Assembly: GCF_027942865.1 (NCBI RefSeq)
Contig: NC_134524.1
Coordinates: 3,606,536-3,670,535 of the forward strand
Source of the DNA: Odontesthes bonariensis
Lineage: Eukaryota; Chordata; Actinopteri; Atheriniformes; Atherinopsidae
Reading direction: 5' to 3'
DNA: 64,000 nt
Positions 1 through 42,900 of the stretch are shown here, piece by piece. The stretch's first letter is position 1; each line of letters starts with the position of its first letter. The position numbers and the translations under genes were made by a program. The notes under the pieces were generated by a model. The model saw only the letters and a program-made list of their open reading frames with translations. It did no database searches and had not been told where the DNA came from.

Positions 1-174
1 AGAAGACACGACTAAACTTTAAAAAAGATCATAAATCCACTTAGATTTCACACTAACTGTATTTTTCACCTTAATAATCTCTCTTTCTGAGTTTGTCCTC
101 ACTTATGAAGCATTTCTTCTACTTTACAAAAATGTCCTCAACCGTTAAAATGTTTTAGCCGATAGTCTTTAAAT

Positions 175-409
175 TAGGGCTGGGCGAGTTAACTCGTTAA
201 TTATTTAACACCGATAAATATTATCGCGCATTAACTTATTATTATTTTTTTTAATTTAAAAAAATGTTAAAAAAAAAAATGTGGGGGGGCTTTTGTGCCT
301 TTAATTGATAGGAAAGTTAAGAGAGACAGGAAGCAGGGGGTAGAGAGAGGGGGAACAACACGCAGCACAGGGCCGTCCGATACGGGATTTTAATCGTTGC
401 CCAGCCCTA
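175..409. mobile_element. Short hAT-type MITE with reverse SINE fragment
   Basis: Ends TAGGGCTGGGC and GCCCAGCCCTA are inverted. Flanking octamers ctttaaat and gtttaaaa match at 6 of 8 positions, an aged 8-bp target duplication. Bases about 281-392 are a reverse-oriented piece of the same tRNA-derived SINE seen at 33808-33975. It is the short relative of the five BED-carrying copies. Confidence 0.8.
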
Positions 410-708
410 GTTTAAAAATGAAACCACTCCCATCATCTTTCTCTTATCGTTCTCTCTTCACTGCCACATCATCACAACTGGTTCACAAACATATCAAATC
501 TCTTCAATAAAAGTTTTTAAATGCAAATATACTCCAAACTAATACACTACAGATCCTCTAAGAATGTGGCCTTCTGGGTAATGTGGTTTTTAAAGTGTAC
601 AAAACAACTGTTACTGACTCCTTTGAAGTTGACTCAGAGGTTTGTCTTCATGGGGGCCTAATTTCACACGTACTCTGTCCTTTAAAGGTTAATGTGGAGC
701 CAACTGAC
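410..708. other. ttc39b intron or downstream sequence, nothing recognised
   Basis: AT-rich sequence before exon 14 on the plus map. I see no coding similarity, repeat family or motif. Confidence 0.5.
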
Positions 709-30781
<30,073 letters not shown>

Positions 30782-31150
30782 GTCGGTGCCGTGCGCCCGT
30801 CCTCCCTCAGGTCCGCAGGTCGGCCGGGCTCCGGGGCTGCTCTGCCGCCTTCAGAGGAGCTTTCAGCGGAGCTTTCAGCGGAGCTTTCAGGGGAGCTTTC
30901 AGCGGAGCTCCGGTCCCATTCCTGTCAGTCCCGCCCGCGTCCTGCTGCAGACCAGCGTACCCTGTTCCGGCTGTGCGGGCCGCCCTGACGCGTCCGCTCG
31001 GTCCGGTTCGTCCTTGTGTCGGACACAGAGCTCTGGCTCTGCTCGCTTCCTTGAAGTGAAAAACTCGTCAACACACACCGAGCACACACACCGCCCACAT
31101 CCCCCTGTCTCCGCCCACCGAGCCGACAGAGGCGGCCTTTACGCAGCCAC
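30782..31150 (-). promoter_or_regulatory. GC-rich 5' region and putative promoter of ttc39b
   Basis: A CpG-rich block upstream of the ttc39b ATG, in sharp contrast to the AT-rich flanks. It contains five near-copies of a 12-bp unit CGGAGCTTTCAG at about 30847-30911. No TATA box is evident. The exact transcription start cannot be read from sequence. Confidence 0.55.
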
Positions 31151-31384
31151 CCTGCACCCTCATCCCTCAGCTTTACCCTCTTTTACAGCCGCGTTTTTAT
31201 TCTATATTTTAGGGAAAATCCGTGAGAATAAAAATGTTATATTGCTGCATCCGAAAAATAAAGTTAGATTTAAAAAAAATAATAATAATTTGATTGAAAA
31301 GGAATAAAAACCCAGGCTGAAAACCCATCCCATCCCGTCCCAGCTTCTTATGCATTTGTTTGTTTCCTAAATTGTTAAAAAATT

Positions 31385-31846
31385 AATACATTTGCATCAC
31401 AAAATGGTTCAACAGGAAAAAGTCAGACCTCACAATCGCTTGGCGCTATTTTCTCTCCCTTCGTATCACTGCCTGCTGTGCAGACCGAGCAGCAAACACC
31501 GTAACAGGCGCGGCTGTCGGCAGCAGGCAGTGATACGAAGGGAGAGAAAATAGGGCCAAGCGATTGTGAGGTCTGACTTTTTCCTGGAGAACGATTTTGT
31601 GATGCAAATGTATTACTCTGTTGAACGCATATTGTTTTGAGAAGCAAAACGCTTTATTTTTTAAACCCCAGCCAACTAGCCGGACTACCTTCATCAACAC
31701 CAAAACGAGGCTGGAGCTCTGCTCACAGGACGCAGCAGGGGGTAAGAAGATGTTCATAAATGATGTTGCTGATATGGGATGTCACACAGCTTCATGTCAA
31801 AAGAGGCGAACTATCCCTTTAAAGAGGCGAACTATCCCTTTAAGGA
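31385..31846. mobile_element. Long fold-back element, copy P1 (left arm truncated)
   Basis: A stem of about 60 bp (AGTCAGACCTCACAATCGCT at 31424 with its inverse near 31560) surrounds a 40-bp loop, and inverted homology extends outward (ACATTTGCATCACAAAATGG with CATTTTGTGATGCAAATGT type). The right arm ends GCGAACTATCCCTTTAAAG, duplicated once. No coding capacity. It lies between ttc39b and psip1. Confidence 0.82.
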
Positions 31847-31849
31847 TGT

Positions 31850-33103
31850 TTTTTGTCCGTTTGCTGACCTGGTGAAGATTAAAAGACGTGACTCAGCTGC
31901 GCTCTGAGCTCATGGAACCCAGAATTCACTGAAATATATGTTGTTTTCCCCTTTTTGTGCTCAGTTTAGCTGCACTGCAGGATGCTACGGCGGTTAGCAT
32001 CGTTTTACAGGTTCTCCTCAGGCCCAAAAACAGGCAGAGTCGGGTTATTGGCCTCCCTGAGTCGGGTGAAGCAGGTGTGGAAGATGGACGGGACTTCTTC
32101 TTCTACTGAATTTCAACAACTGGCTTATTTTAAAACCAGTAAATGGAAGAAAGCTTCATTCACATTTGTTTTACTTCAGCAGTGATGTTTACTTCTGGGA
32201 TAAACTGCTGCCCCCTATCGGCCAGAAAGAGAATTACAGTTAATATCTGTAATTCTGAGGGCTCCACAGACACTGAAACACTTTAAAACAGGCCGGAAAA
32301 CCTTTTTTACCCAATGTTTTTAATGATCTCCCTTTGAATGCTCTATCCTGTATTTATTTCGTCTTTGCATTTAAAGGACTCACTACTTTTATTTGTGTAT
32401 TTTATTTGCATTTTAGTGTCCCTGCTTTTGAACCTAATATTTGTCTTTTATCCCACTGTAGCACTTTGAGATTTTAATTGTAAAATGTAAAGTGCGTTAT
32501 AAATAAAATTTATTATTATTAATATCTGAAACATCTGATCTTTGAAAACGACTCCAAAGTAAAATAAGATAAATAAAACAGTAAAAAAATAATCAGACCG
32601 GAGACATTTCTTCAGGTTTGTGAAACAGTCTTTGTTTGTGAAATAAAAGAAAAAAAAAAAAAAACATATTTACAGGATATCCAGTCAGAAACAGACGTGT
32701 TAAAAAAGAAAAAAAAAAAAAAAAAATCTATAACAATTAAAACACTTTTCTGTACAAGCTGGAGCTCCAACAGTGAGCAGCAAAGCTTTGATGCTGAAAG
32801 TTTCCGGTTTAAAACGACTGGAACACAATAAATACACCTTTGGAGTGGAACTCCACCCCGTGCAGGAGAACGTGCAGCAGAGGCGGCTCAGTGTTCTGCT
32901 TTTTATCGTTAAAAAGTAATAAAAAGAAACTCCTGGAGGTCAGAGTAGATGTTAATGCTTGTGAGTGATTAAATTCAACGTTTTTAATCTAGTTAAAGTA
33001 TCATTTTCTGGACTAAAACAGGCCGAGTGTGCCATGATGTAACGCTTCAGGTCCACACCCCCGCAGATCAGAGATGGTTCGGTCCGAGCAGCTTCAGGAG
33101 GCG
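31850..33103. other. Intergenic region and probable psip1 3' UTR
   Basis: About 32450-32522 is a LINE-type tail (AAGTGCGTTATAAATAAAAT then TTATTATTA). Poly-A tracts on the plus strand lie at 32647-32664 and 32711-32726. The psip1 3' UTR would run leftwards from 33103; an ATTAAA signal on the minus strand lies at 32983-32988 and an AATAAA further left in the LINE tail. I cannot choose the true polyadenylation site. Confidence 0.45.
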
Positions 33104-33123
33104 TCAGGAGGAGTCCACTGGAG
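33104..33123 (-). CDS. psip1: psip1 exon 13: terminal coding segment
   Basis: A strong pyrimidine tract and CCCACAG acceptor are followed by CT CCA GTG GAC TCC TCC TGA, giving APVDSS stop in the phase left by exon 12. This is the best-supported 3' end, though an alternative terminal exon cannot be excluded. Confidence 0.7.
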
Positions 33124-33948
33124 CTGTGGGAGGGGGGAGGAGTCAATGATTACCCAGAAATACGACTTAAATGCGACTAATTTACTCCGTTTGAGCCCTG
33201 ATGAGGAACAAAGCTGCTCCAGGTTCTGATCTTTCTGTTTCTCTGTCATTTTACACACAAAATATTACGGCTGGGCAACGATTAAAATGTTTAATCTAAT
33301 TAATCACGTGATTTCCCTGATTAATCACGATTAATCTCATTTGTACGCAGAATCCCAAAATGAATCCAAAAGTAGTGTATAGCTTTTAGCATTTAGCTTT
33401 ATTCTAAATGTGCTGCCATATGAATGAAAGTGCCATAACATTTGTTGTGCAAACACACTTTTAACATCAGCATCTTTCTGTAGTTTTTATGTAGAAGCCT
33501 CGCTCCACTGTCTGTTTCCTTGAATGACTTGCTGCTATCAGTTGTGTGTTTTGCCTTTAAGTGATATTTTAGACTGGAACTACTACGCTGAGAAGACAAT
33601 TCAACTTGGCAGTGTTTACAGATGACTTTGGTTCTGTCGACTCCGCCGTCTGGAAGAACTTTAAAATGAAAATGGCCGAGTAAAAGTTCCGTACCCTTCT
33701 CCATGTTTGGTGGATCCAAAGATTACTTTCTTTTCCTGTTCCACAGCAGACAGCAGCAGACTTTTACAAAATAAAAGCCTGTGAGCATCAGACTTTTACA
33801 GAATAAAGTGGCGCCCCATGTACAGAGGCTATAGTCCTCGCTGCAGCTGCCCCCGGTTCGAGTCCCTGTGCTGCGTGTTGTTCCCCCTCTCTCTCTGCCC
33901 CCTGCTTCCTGTCTCTCTGAACTTTCCTATCCATTAAAGGCACAAAAG

Positions 33949-33979
<31 letters not shown>

Positions 33980-36900
33980 TTAAATTAATGCGCGATAAAA
34001 TAACTGTTGGCGTTAAATAATCAATGAGTTAACGCGATAATAACGAGTTAACTCGCCCAGCCCTGATAAAAACTACAGAAACTCAGTAAAAGTTCATCTC
34101 TTTCATCTCGTTAATGGATTATGATTACAATTAATTGAATTCCAATTGGCTTGAATTGGACTTTATTATCTAAGTGCCTCGAGATGACATTTGTTGTCTT
34201 TGGTGCTATATAAATAAAAATTGAATTGAATCTCTTTCTGTCATTTTACACATAAAAGCAGCTCAGTTTTACCTTGTGTTTCCTCCTCCTCCATCCTCAG
34301 CTTCTCCCGGCTGCCCTCCACCCGCTGCGCCTCCTCCTCCATCCTCAGCTTCTCCCGGCTGCCCTCCACCCGCTGCGCCTCCTCCTCCATCCTCAGCTTC
34401 TCCCGGCTGCCCTCCACCCGCTGCGCCTCCTCCTCCATCCTCAGCTTCTCCCGGCTGCCCTCCACCCGCTGCGCCTCCTCCCGCTCCTTCTCCTCCAGCA
34501 GCGAGCGCAGGAAGGCGGCGCTCACCACCTCCTCGCCCTCCCCGGCCAGGAAGGTGTTCTTGAAGCGGTTGTACAGCATGGAGGCCTTGTCCATGATGGC
34601 CTGGCTGGCCCGATAGTTCCTCATCTGAAACACAGGAGTTACAGCCTGATTCATCGAGTCGTCTCCACCTCCAGCTGGAGCTCAGAGTGAGAGTGTGTTC
34701 ACCTTTCTGAGCGTGGACACCAGCTCGCTGTGTCTCTGGACGTGCTGCGACGTCACGTAAACCATGCTGAGCTGGTCCAGCGCCGCCAGACACCTGGAGA
34801 CGTCCTGCAGACACAAGAGTTCCTGTCAGACACGCCGTGGTTACCGGCTTCAGCCACCGGGGGGCAGAACAACGCCACCGGGGCGCAGAACAACGCCACC
34901 GGGGCGCAGAACAACGCCACCGGGCGCAGAACAACGCCACCGGGGCGCAGAACAACGCCACCGGTGGGCAGAACAACGCCACCGGTGGGCAGAACAACGC
35001 CACCGGGGGGCAGAACAACGCCACCGGGCGCAGAGCTTTGGTGCTTCTGTGTTCTGAACGTTTAAACCGTTTAATGTGTATGAAACGTGTCACATGACCA
35101 CGGACGCCCTCTGAGCCTGAACAGAGGATTCCTGTTGCATCAACAAACACAAGTTTTCTTTCCATTTCTGATGATTTATCTGACTTTTTCTGCTCTTTGG
35201 CGCCCCCTACAGCTGTGGGATGTAACACCACCTCTGCTGCTGCTGGAGGAACCGAACCAGGACTCTGATCCAGGACTCTGAACCCTGTTCCATCAGAGTT
35301 CAGAGTCCTGGATCCATCCAGATGATGAAAAGATTCTGAACCCTGAACCCTGACAGCAGGATTCTGAACTCTGAACCCTGAAAGCAGGATTCTGAACCCT
35401 GAACCCTGACAGCAGGATTCTGAACCCTGAACCCTGAAAGCAGGATTCTGAACTCTGAACCCTGAAAGCAGGATTCTGAACTCTGAACCCTGACAGAAGG
35501 ATTCTGAACTCTGAACCCTGAACCCTGACAGCAGGATTCTGAACTCTGAACCCTGAACCCTGACAGAAGGATTCTGAACTCTGAACCCTGAACCCTGACA
35601 GCAGGATTCTGAACTCTGAACCCTGAACCCTGACAGAAGGATTCTGAACTCTGAACTCTGAACCCTGACAGAAGGATTCTGAACTCTGAACCCTGAACCC
35701 TGACAGAAGGATTCTGAACTCTGAACCCTGACAGCAGGATTCTGAACTCTGAACCCTGACAGCAGGATTCTGAACCCTGACAGCAGGATTCTGAACCCTG
35801 AAAGCAGGATTCTGAACCCTGAACTCTGAACCCTGACAGCAGGATTCTGAACTCTGAACCCTGACAGCAGGATTCTGAACTCTGAACCCTGACAGCAGGA
35901 TTCTGAACCCTGAACCCTGAACCCTGACAGAAGGATTCTGAACTCTGAACCCTGACAGCAGGATTCTGAACTCTGAACCCTGAACCCTGACAGCAGGATT
36001 CTGAACCCTGAACCCTGACAGCAGGATTCTGAACCCTGAAAGCAGGATTCTGAACCCTGAACTCTGAACCCTGACAGCAGGATTCTGAACCCTGAACTCT
36101 GAACCCTGAAAGCAGGATTCTGAACCCTGAACTCTGAACCCTGAAAGCAGGATTCTGAACCCTGAACCCTGACAGCAGGATTCTGAACTCTGAACCCTGA
36201 CAGCAGGATTCTGAACCCTGACAGCAGGATTCTGAACCCTGAAAGCAGGATTCTGAACCCTGAACTCTGAACCCTGACAGCAGGATTCTGAACTCTGAAC
36301 CCTGACAGCAGGATTCTGAACCCTGAACCCTGAACCCTGACAGAAGGATTCTGAACTCTGAACCCTGACAGCAGGATTCTGAACCCTGAACCCTGAACCC
36401 TGACAGAAGGATTCTGAACTCTGAACCCTGACAGCAGGATTCTGAACTCTGAACCCTGAACCCTGACAGCAGGATTCTGAACCCTGAACCCTGACAGCAG
36501 GATTCTGAACCCTGAAAGCAGGATTCTGAACCCTGAACTCTGAACCCTGACAGCAGGATTCTGAACCCTGAACCCTGAACCCTGACAGAAGGATTCTGAA
36601 CTCTGAACCCTGACAGCAGGATTCTGAACTCTGAACCCTGAACCCTGACAGCAGGATTCTGAACCCTGAACCCTGACAGCAGGATTCTGAACCCTGAAAG
36701 CAGGATTCTGAACCCTGAACTCTGAACCCTGACAGCAGGATTCTGAACCCTGAACTCTGAACCCTGAAAGCAGGATTCTGAACCCTGACAGCAGGATTCT
36801 GAACCCTGAACTCTGAACCCTGACAGCAGGATTCTGAACCCTGAACTCTGAACCCTGAAAGCAGGATTCTGAACCCTGAACTCTGAACCCTGAAAGCAGG

Positions 36901-39900
36901 ATTCTGAACCCTGAACTCTGAACCCTGAAAGCAGGATTCTGAACCCTGAACTCTGAACCCTGACAGCAGGATTCTGAACCCTGAACTCTGAACCCTGAAA
37001 GCAGGATTCTGAACCCTGAACTCTGAACCCTGAAAGCAGGATTCTGAACCCTGACAGCAGGATTCTGAACTCTGAACCCTGACAGCAGGATTCTGAACCC
37101 TGACAGCAGGATTCTGAACCCTGAACTCTGAACCCTGACAGCAGGATTCTGAACTCTGAACTCTGAACCCTGACAGCAGGATTCTGAACTCTGAACTCTG
37201 AACCCTGACAGCAGGATTCTGAACCCTGAACTCTGAACCCTGACAGCAGGATTCTGAACCCTGAACCCTGAACCCTGACAGCAGGATTCTGAACCCTGAA
37301 CTCTGAACCCTGACAGCAGGATTCTGAACTCTGAACCCTGACAGCAGGATTCTGAACCCTGAACTCTGAACCCTGACAGCAGGATTCTGAACCCTGACAG
37401 CAGGATTCTGAACTCTGAACCCTGACAGCAGGATTCTGAACCCTGAACTCTGAACCCTGACAGCAGGGTTCTGAACTCTGAACCCTGACAGCAGGATTCT
37501 GAACCCTGAACCCTGAACTCTGACAGCAGGATTCTGAACCCTGACAGCAGGATTCTGAACCCTGAACTCTGAACCCTGACAGCAGGATTCTGAACCCTGA
37601 ACCCTGACAGCAGGGTAAAACCCGGCACCCTCGGGGGTGCGTTGGCGTCTCACCGGGTTGTCGTTCTTCAGGGAGATCCTGATGTCTCCGAGGATCCGGT
37701 GCAGCGTCGAGTCCGTCAACGTCACGGTCAGGCGCTTCTTCTGCTGCTCCGCCCCTCCCCTCCTCCCGGCCTGCTCTTCTTCTTCTGTGGTGGTGGACTC
37801 GGCAGACGGCGTCTCTGCGCTGCCGGTTGGGTTGCTCTTCTTCTCCTCCGTTAGTTCCTTCTTCTCTTTTGACTCCGGCTCACATCCGTCCTCCTCCTCC
37901 TCCTTCTTCTTCTTCTTCTGCCCTCTCGTCATTCTCTCCACCTCCGGGTCCTTCTTCTTCTCCTCTTCTTTTTCTGCCGTCGTCCCACCCGCTCCACTTT
38001 TTGGTTCTTCCTCCTTCACCTTGTTCTTCTTCTCCACCTCTCCACCCTCGTCTTTTTTGTCCTCCGCCACAACACTCGGGTTGTCAGACTTCCTGTCGGT
38101 TTCAGAGCTTTTCTTCTCCTTCACTTCTTCCTTCTTCTCTTGTTCCTTCTTCTCCTCAGAGCTTCCTCTCTTCTTCTCTTGCTCCTTCACTTCTTTCTTC
38201 TTCTCTTCTTCCTTCTCCTCAGAGCTTCCTCTCTTCTTCTTCTCTTTCACTTCTTCTTTCTTCTCAGAGCTCTTCTTGGTCTCCTTCTGTTTCTCCTTCT
38301 CTTCTTCCTTCTTCTCAGAGCTCTTCTTGGCCTCCTCTTCCTTCTTCTTCTTCTCCTCCGCTGCAGCTGCCGTCGTTCCTCCCATCATGGTCTTCACGTG
38401 GATCTTTGTTCCCAGGCCGGCCTTCACGATCTTCCCGATGATCTTCCTCTCCTCCTTCTTCTCTTCGTCCTTCTTCTCTTTTGCGCCGTCGACCTTCGTC
38501 TTGTCCTCCGCCTTCTGCTCGCTCTCCTTTCCTCTCGTCTTCACCTCCTTCTCGGGCTTCTGTTCGTCCTTCTTCGCCTCTGCGGACGTCCGTGTGGACA
38601 TCTTTTCCTCCTTCTCTGGTTTTTTACTGGTTGCTTTCTCCGTCTGATCATTTTCTTCCTTCCTGCTTTCTGTTCTCCGCTCGTCCTTCTTCACCTCTGC
38701 AGACTTCCTGGTGGACATCTTTTCCTCCTTACGACCTTCTTTGGTCTCGCTGGTTGGCTTCTTCTGTGGTTTATTCTTCTCTACACACTCGGACACTTTC
38801 TTCTCCTCTTCCTCCTTGTGACGACCTTCTTTTTTCTTCTCCGTTTTACTCATTTTCTTCTCTTCATCCTTCTTCTGTGCTGCGGACTTCCGGGTGGACA
38901 TCTTTTCCTCTCTCCTTCCCATTTTTCTGTGGCTGGACGTCTTTCCCTCCTTTTCCTCGCCCTTCGAACTTTCTCTCGTCTTCTTCTCGGTGGTTTTCGC
39001 TGCCTCTGCAGCTTTCCTGAGGAGAAAACAGAAAAACATGCCGTTAGCCTCCCTCCCCGTTAGCCTCCCTCCCCGTTAGCCTCCCTGCCCGTTAGCGTCC
39101 CGCCCGTTAGCGTCCCGCCCGTTAGCCTCCCTCCCCGTTAGCGTCCCGCCCGTTAGCCTCCCTCCCCGATAGCGTCCCGCCCGTTAGCCTCCCTCCCCGA
39201 TAGCGTCCCGCCCGTTAGCCTCCCTCCCCGATAGCGTCCCCCCCGTTAGCCTCCCTCCCCGTTAGCCTCCCTGCCCGTTAGCCTCCCTGCCCGTTAGCCT
39301 CCCTCCCCGTTAGCCTCCCTCCACGTTAGCCTCCCTCCCACGTTAGCCTCCCTCCCACGTTAGCCTCCCTCCCACGTTAGCCTCCCTCCCACGTTAGCCT
39401 CCCTCCCACGTTAGCCTCCCTCCCACGTTAGCCTCCCTCCCCGTTAGCTTCCCGCCCGGTGATGCGTAGCCGGCGTTCTTACGGCGCCCTCCTCCTCGCC
39501 GCTCCTCGCCCGTCCTTCAGCAGACCCCTCAGAGACTTCAGCAGACTCTCCCTCTTGGCCGCCAGCCGCCGGTCTCGCTGCAGATAAATGACAGACCCGT
39601 TGGTGAAGCGGTGGTGCATTGTGGGAAATGTAGGCTCTCGGAACGCAGGCTCACCTCGTTGTCCTTTTTCTTCTCCTCCGCTTTCCCTTCTTCCCTTTTC
39701 TCCTCCTCCTCCGACTTGTCTGCACTCCTCTCCCTCTTCTTCTTCTTCCCTTCCCCACCCTCATTCTGTTTGGCTTTCTTCTTCTCCTCCTCCTCCCTTT
39801 TCCTCTTCATCCCCTCTTTCTTCTCCTCCGTAACCTCCCTCCTCTCTTTCTGCTGAACCTCCTTTTCTCTCGGCCCTCTTGTTCCCTCTCTCTCGGAGCT

Positions 39901-42900
39901 TTTTTCTCTCTTCATCCTCTCCTCTTTCCTTTCTTCTCTCGGCCCTCTTGTTCCCTCTCTCTCGGAGCTCTTTTCTCTCTTCATCCTCTCCTCTTTCCTT
40001 CCTTCTCCACCACCCAGTTGACTTTCCTCCGTCTGTTTCTGGTCCTTACTCTCAGCTCTCCTCGTCTTTATCCCCTCTTCTCTCTCCTCCATCTTTCTTT
40101 TCGACCCTCTTCTCTCTGCCGTCTGCTCTTTCTTTCCCTCACCGACGCCCCGACTCGTCTCCTTCTGTTCCTCCTTCGTTTCATCCCCCTCTCCTCCCTT
40201 TCCCCTGACCTCTTGGCCCTCTTCCTTTCCCTCCTCTTTCCTTTTCTTTCCAGGAGTTCTCTTCTTCTTCTCCTCGTTGTCGACCTGACGAAAAGCAGAA
40301 AGCAGATTCTTTTTTTTCTCTGGAGACCAAAACAAAACTCGGACCTTCTCATTTTCAGCCTCGTGGGTGGATTCGTGGTTACCTTTGGATCTGCCGCTCT
40401 GCTGCGTGTGGTGGCTCCACCTGCGGCAGCGGCAGCGGCAGCTTCCTCCGTCTCTGCTGCTGATGCTTCAGGCTGTTTGGAGGCTTCTGTTCTGCTCTCC
40501 GCCTCCTTCTCAGCTCCAACTTCAGCCGTTTCAGGAGCAGCTTCGTGCTCTGAGGTTCTGCTCGATCGGGTCTGAGGAGACACACAGTGAAGCAGCTACA
40601 TGTTTTCAAAGAGAGAAAAACAACAACAACACAGCCAGGAGCTGCTGCTTCTCCACCTCAAATGTTGCATTTTTTGTCAATTTTTCGTGTTAAAAATTCA
40701 TTGTTTATCAAGTTCCTGCCACTTTGATGAGAAACTTCACATTTCGGAGTTTAAAAATGCTACTTAGAGATGTTCTACTCTTGCTTATGAGGACAGATCC
40801 TGGCTGGTAAACAGGTTTCTGGTCAAGAGTGGCAGATTTTATTGGGATTTTTATCCGATTCAAACACACAAAAATGAGTCCAAAAACACTGAAATGTTGT
40901 GATTTGTTGAAAGCTTTGAAAATCCACTGCTAAAAAGACGTCAATCCAACCTCAGATGAACACGACATTAAACTGTGTCATTATTTATTGAACAAAAACT
41001 GAGAGAGTGAAAAACTAAGTGAACCTCTTCAACCAGCAGGAGGGAACTTCAGACCCCAACATCAGCAGGAGACGTGACGAAGGCAAAGAAACAGCTGAAG
41101 AAGCAGGAACCAGAGGCTGAGAAGGCTGCTCAGAGCAGCAGGAACCAGGGGCTGAGAAGGCTGCTCAGAGCAGCAGGAACCAGGGGCTGAGAAGGCTGCT
41201 CAGAGCAGCAGGAACCAGAGGCTGAGAAGGCTGCTCAGAGCAGCAGGAACCAGGGGCTGAGAAGGCTGCTCAGAGCAGCAGGAACCAGGGGCTGAGAAGG
41301 CTGCTCAGAGCAGCAGGAACCAGGGGCTGAGAAGGCTGCTCAGAGCAGCAGGAACCAGGGGCTGAGAAGGCTGCTCAGAGCAGCAGGAACCAGGGGCTGA
41401 GAAGGCTGCTCAGAGCAGCAGGAACCAGGGGCTGAGAAGGCTGCTCAAAGCAGCAGGAACCAGGAGCTGAGAAGGCTGCTCAGAGCAGCAGGAACCAGGA
41501 GCTGAGAAGGCTGCTCAGAGCAGCAGGAACCAGGAGCTGAGAAGGCTGCTCAGAACAGCAGGAACCAGGGGCTGAGAAGGCTGCTCAGAGCAGCAGGAAC
41601 CAGGGGCTGAGAAGGCTGCTCAGAGCAGCAGGAACCAGGGGCTGAGAAGGCTGCTCAGAGCAGCAGGAACCAGAGGCTGAGAAGGCTGCTCAGAGCAGCA
41701 GGAACCAGGGGCTGAGAAGGCTGCTCAGAGCAGCAGGAACCAGGGGCTGAGAAGGCTGCTCAGAGCAGCAGGAACCAGGGGCTGAGAAGGCTGCTCAGAG
41801 CAGCAGGAACCAGGGGCTGAGAAGGCTGCTCAGAGCAGCAGGAACCAGGGGCTGAGAAGGCTGCTCAGAGCAGCAGGAACCAGAGGCTGAGAAGGCTGCT
41901 CAGAGCAGCAGGAACCAGAGGCTGAGAAGGCTGCTCAGAACAGCAGGAACCAGGGGCTGAGAAGGCTGCTCAGAGCAGCAGGAACCAGGGGCTGAGAAGG
42001 CTGCTCAGAGCAGCAGGAACCAGGGGCTGAGAAGGCTGCTCAGAGCAGCAGGAACCAGGGGCTGAGAAGGCTGCTCAGAGCAGCAGGAACCAGGGGCTGA
42101 GAAGGCTGCTCAGAGCAGCAGGAACCAGGGGCTGAGAAGGCTGCTCAGAGCAGCAGGAACCAGAGGCTGAGAAGGCTGCTCAGAGCAGCAGGAACCAGGG
42201 GCTGAGAAGGCTGCTCAGAGCAGCAGGAACCAGAGGCTGAGAAGGCTGCTCAGAACAGCAGGAACCCGAGGCTGAGAAGGCTGCTCAGAGCAGCAGGAAC
42301 CAGGGGCTGAGAAGGCTGCTCAGAGCAGCAGGAACCAGGGGCTGAGAAGGCTGCTCAGAGCAGCAGGAACCAGGGGCTGAGAAGGCTGCTCAGAGCAGCA
42401 GGAACCAGGGGCTGAGAAGGCTGCTCAGAGCAGCAGGAACCAGGGGCTGAGAAGGCTGCTCAGAGCAGCAGGAACCAGGGGCTGAGAAGGCTGCTCAGAG
42501 CAGCAGGAACCAGGAGCTGAGAAGGCTGCTCAGAGCAGCAGGAACCAGGAGCTGAGAAGGCTGCTCAGAGCAGCAGGAACCAGGAGCTGAGAAGGCTGCT
42601 CAGAGCAGCAGGAACCAGGGGCTGAGAAGGCTGCTCAGAGCAGCCACGAAAAACACTGAACTCTTCTGTTACGGTATTTTCTTTCAGGGTTCTGTGTTTA
42701 CAAAGGAAAACTCAGTAAAACTGTAAAATAATGATCGTGCTGCCTGGCCGAGCCTCAGATCAGTAAGCGGCAGCAACATGTCGGGCAGAAGCAGACCTCA
42801 GGTTAAAGGTTAAAGTGTTCACATGCTGCCGAACATCAAGGCTGTCCGCCACCGTCGCTGCATCATGTTGTTTCATGACTGAGACGTCTGCAGTAACCAG

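Larger units (their letters stand above)
33266..34065 (-). mobile_element. Non-autonomous hAT element with BED-finger fragment, copy 3
   Basis: Ends TACGGCTGGGC and GCCCAGCCCTG, no clean target duplication, so probably older. The BED fragment lies at 33399-33719 on the minus strand. A SINE sits inside at 33808-33975. It is located in the last psip1 intron. Confidence 0.87.

Noticed and set aside
31150..33100. snapc3 between ttc39b and psip1
   Set aside because: No frame or splice-bounded exon resembling it; the region is repeats and UTR-like sequence.
33808..33890. Functional tRNA gene
   Set aside because: A B-box is present, but the cloverleaf is incomplete and it continues into a SINE body and poly-A.
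35293..37616. Telomere-like CCCTGAACCCTGA repeats
   Set aside because: The unit is CTGAACC, not CCCTAA, and it alternates with a GCAGGATT module, so not interstitial telomere sequence.
34269..37628. A 1119-codon open frame on the minus strand
   Set aside because: Runs through the stop-free modular array of psip1 intron 10. Only its ends overlap real exons, in a shadow frame.
37637..39079. Plus-strand frames of up to 336 codons rich in Ser, Phe and Leu
   Set aside because: Antisense of the Lys/Glu-rich psip1 exon 10; the complement of AAG/GAG-rich codons gives CTT/TTC without stops.
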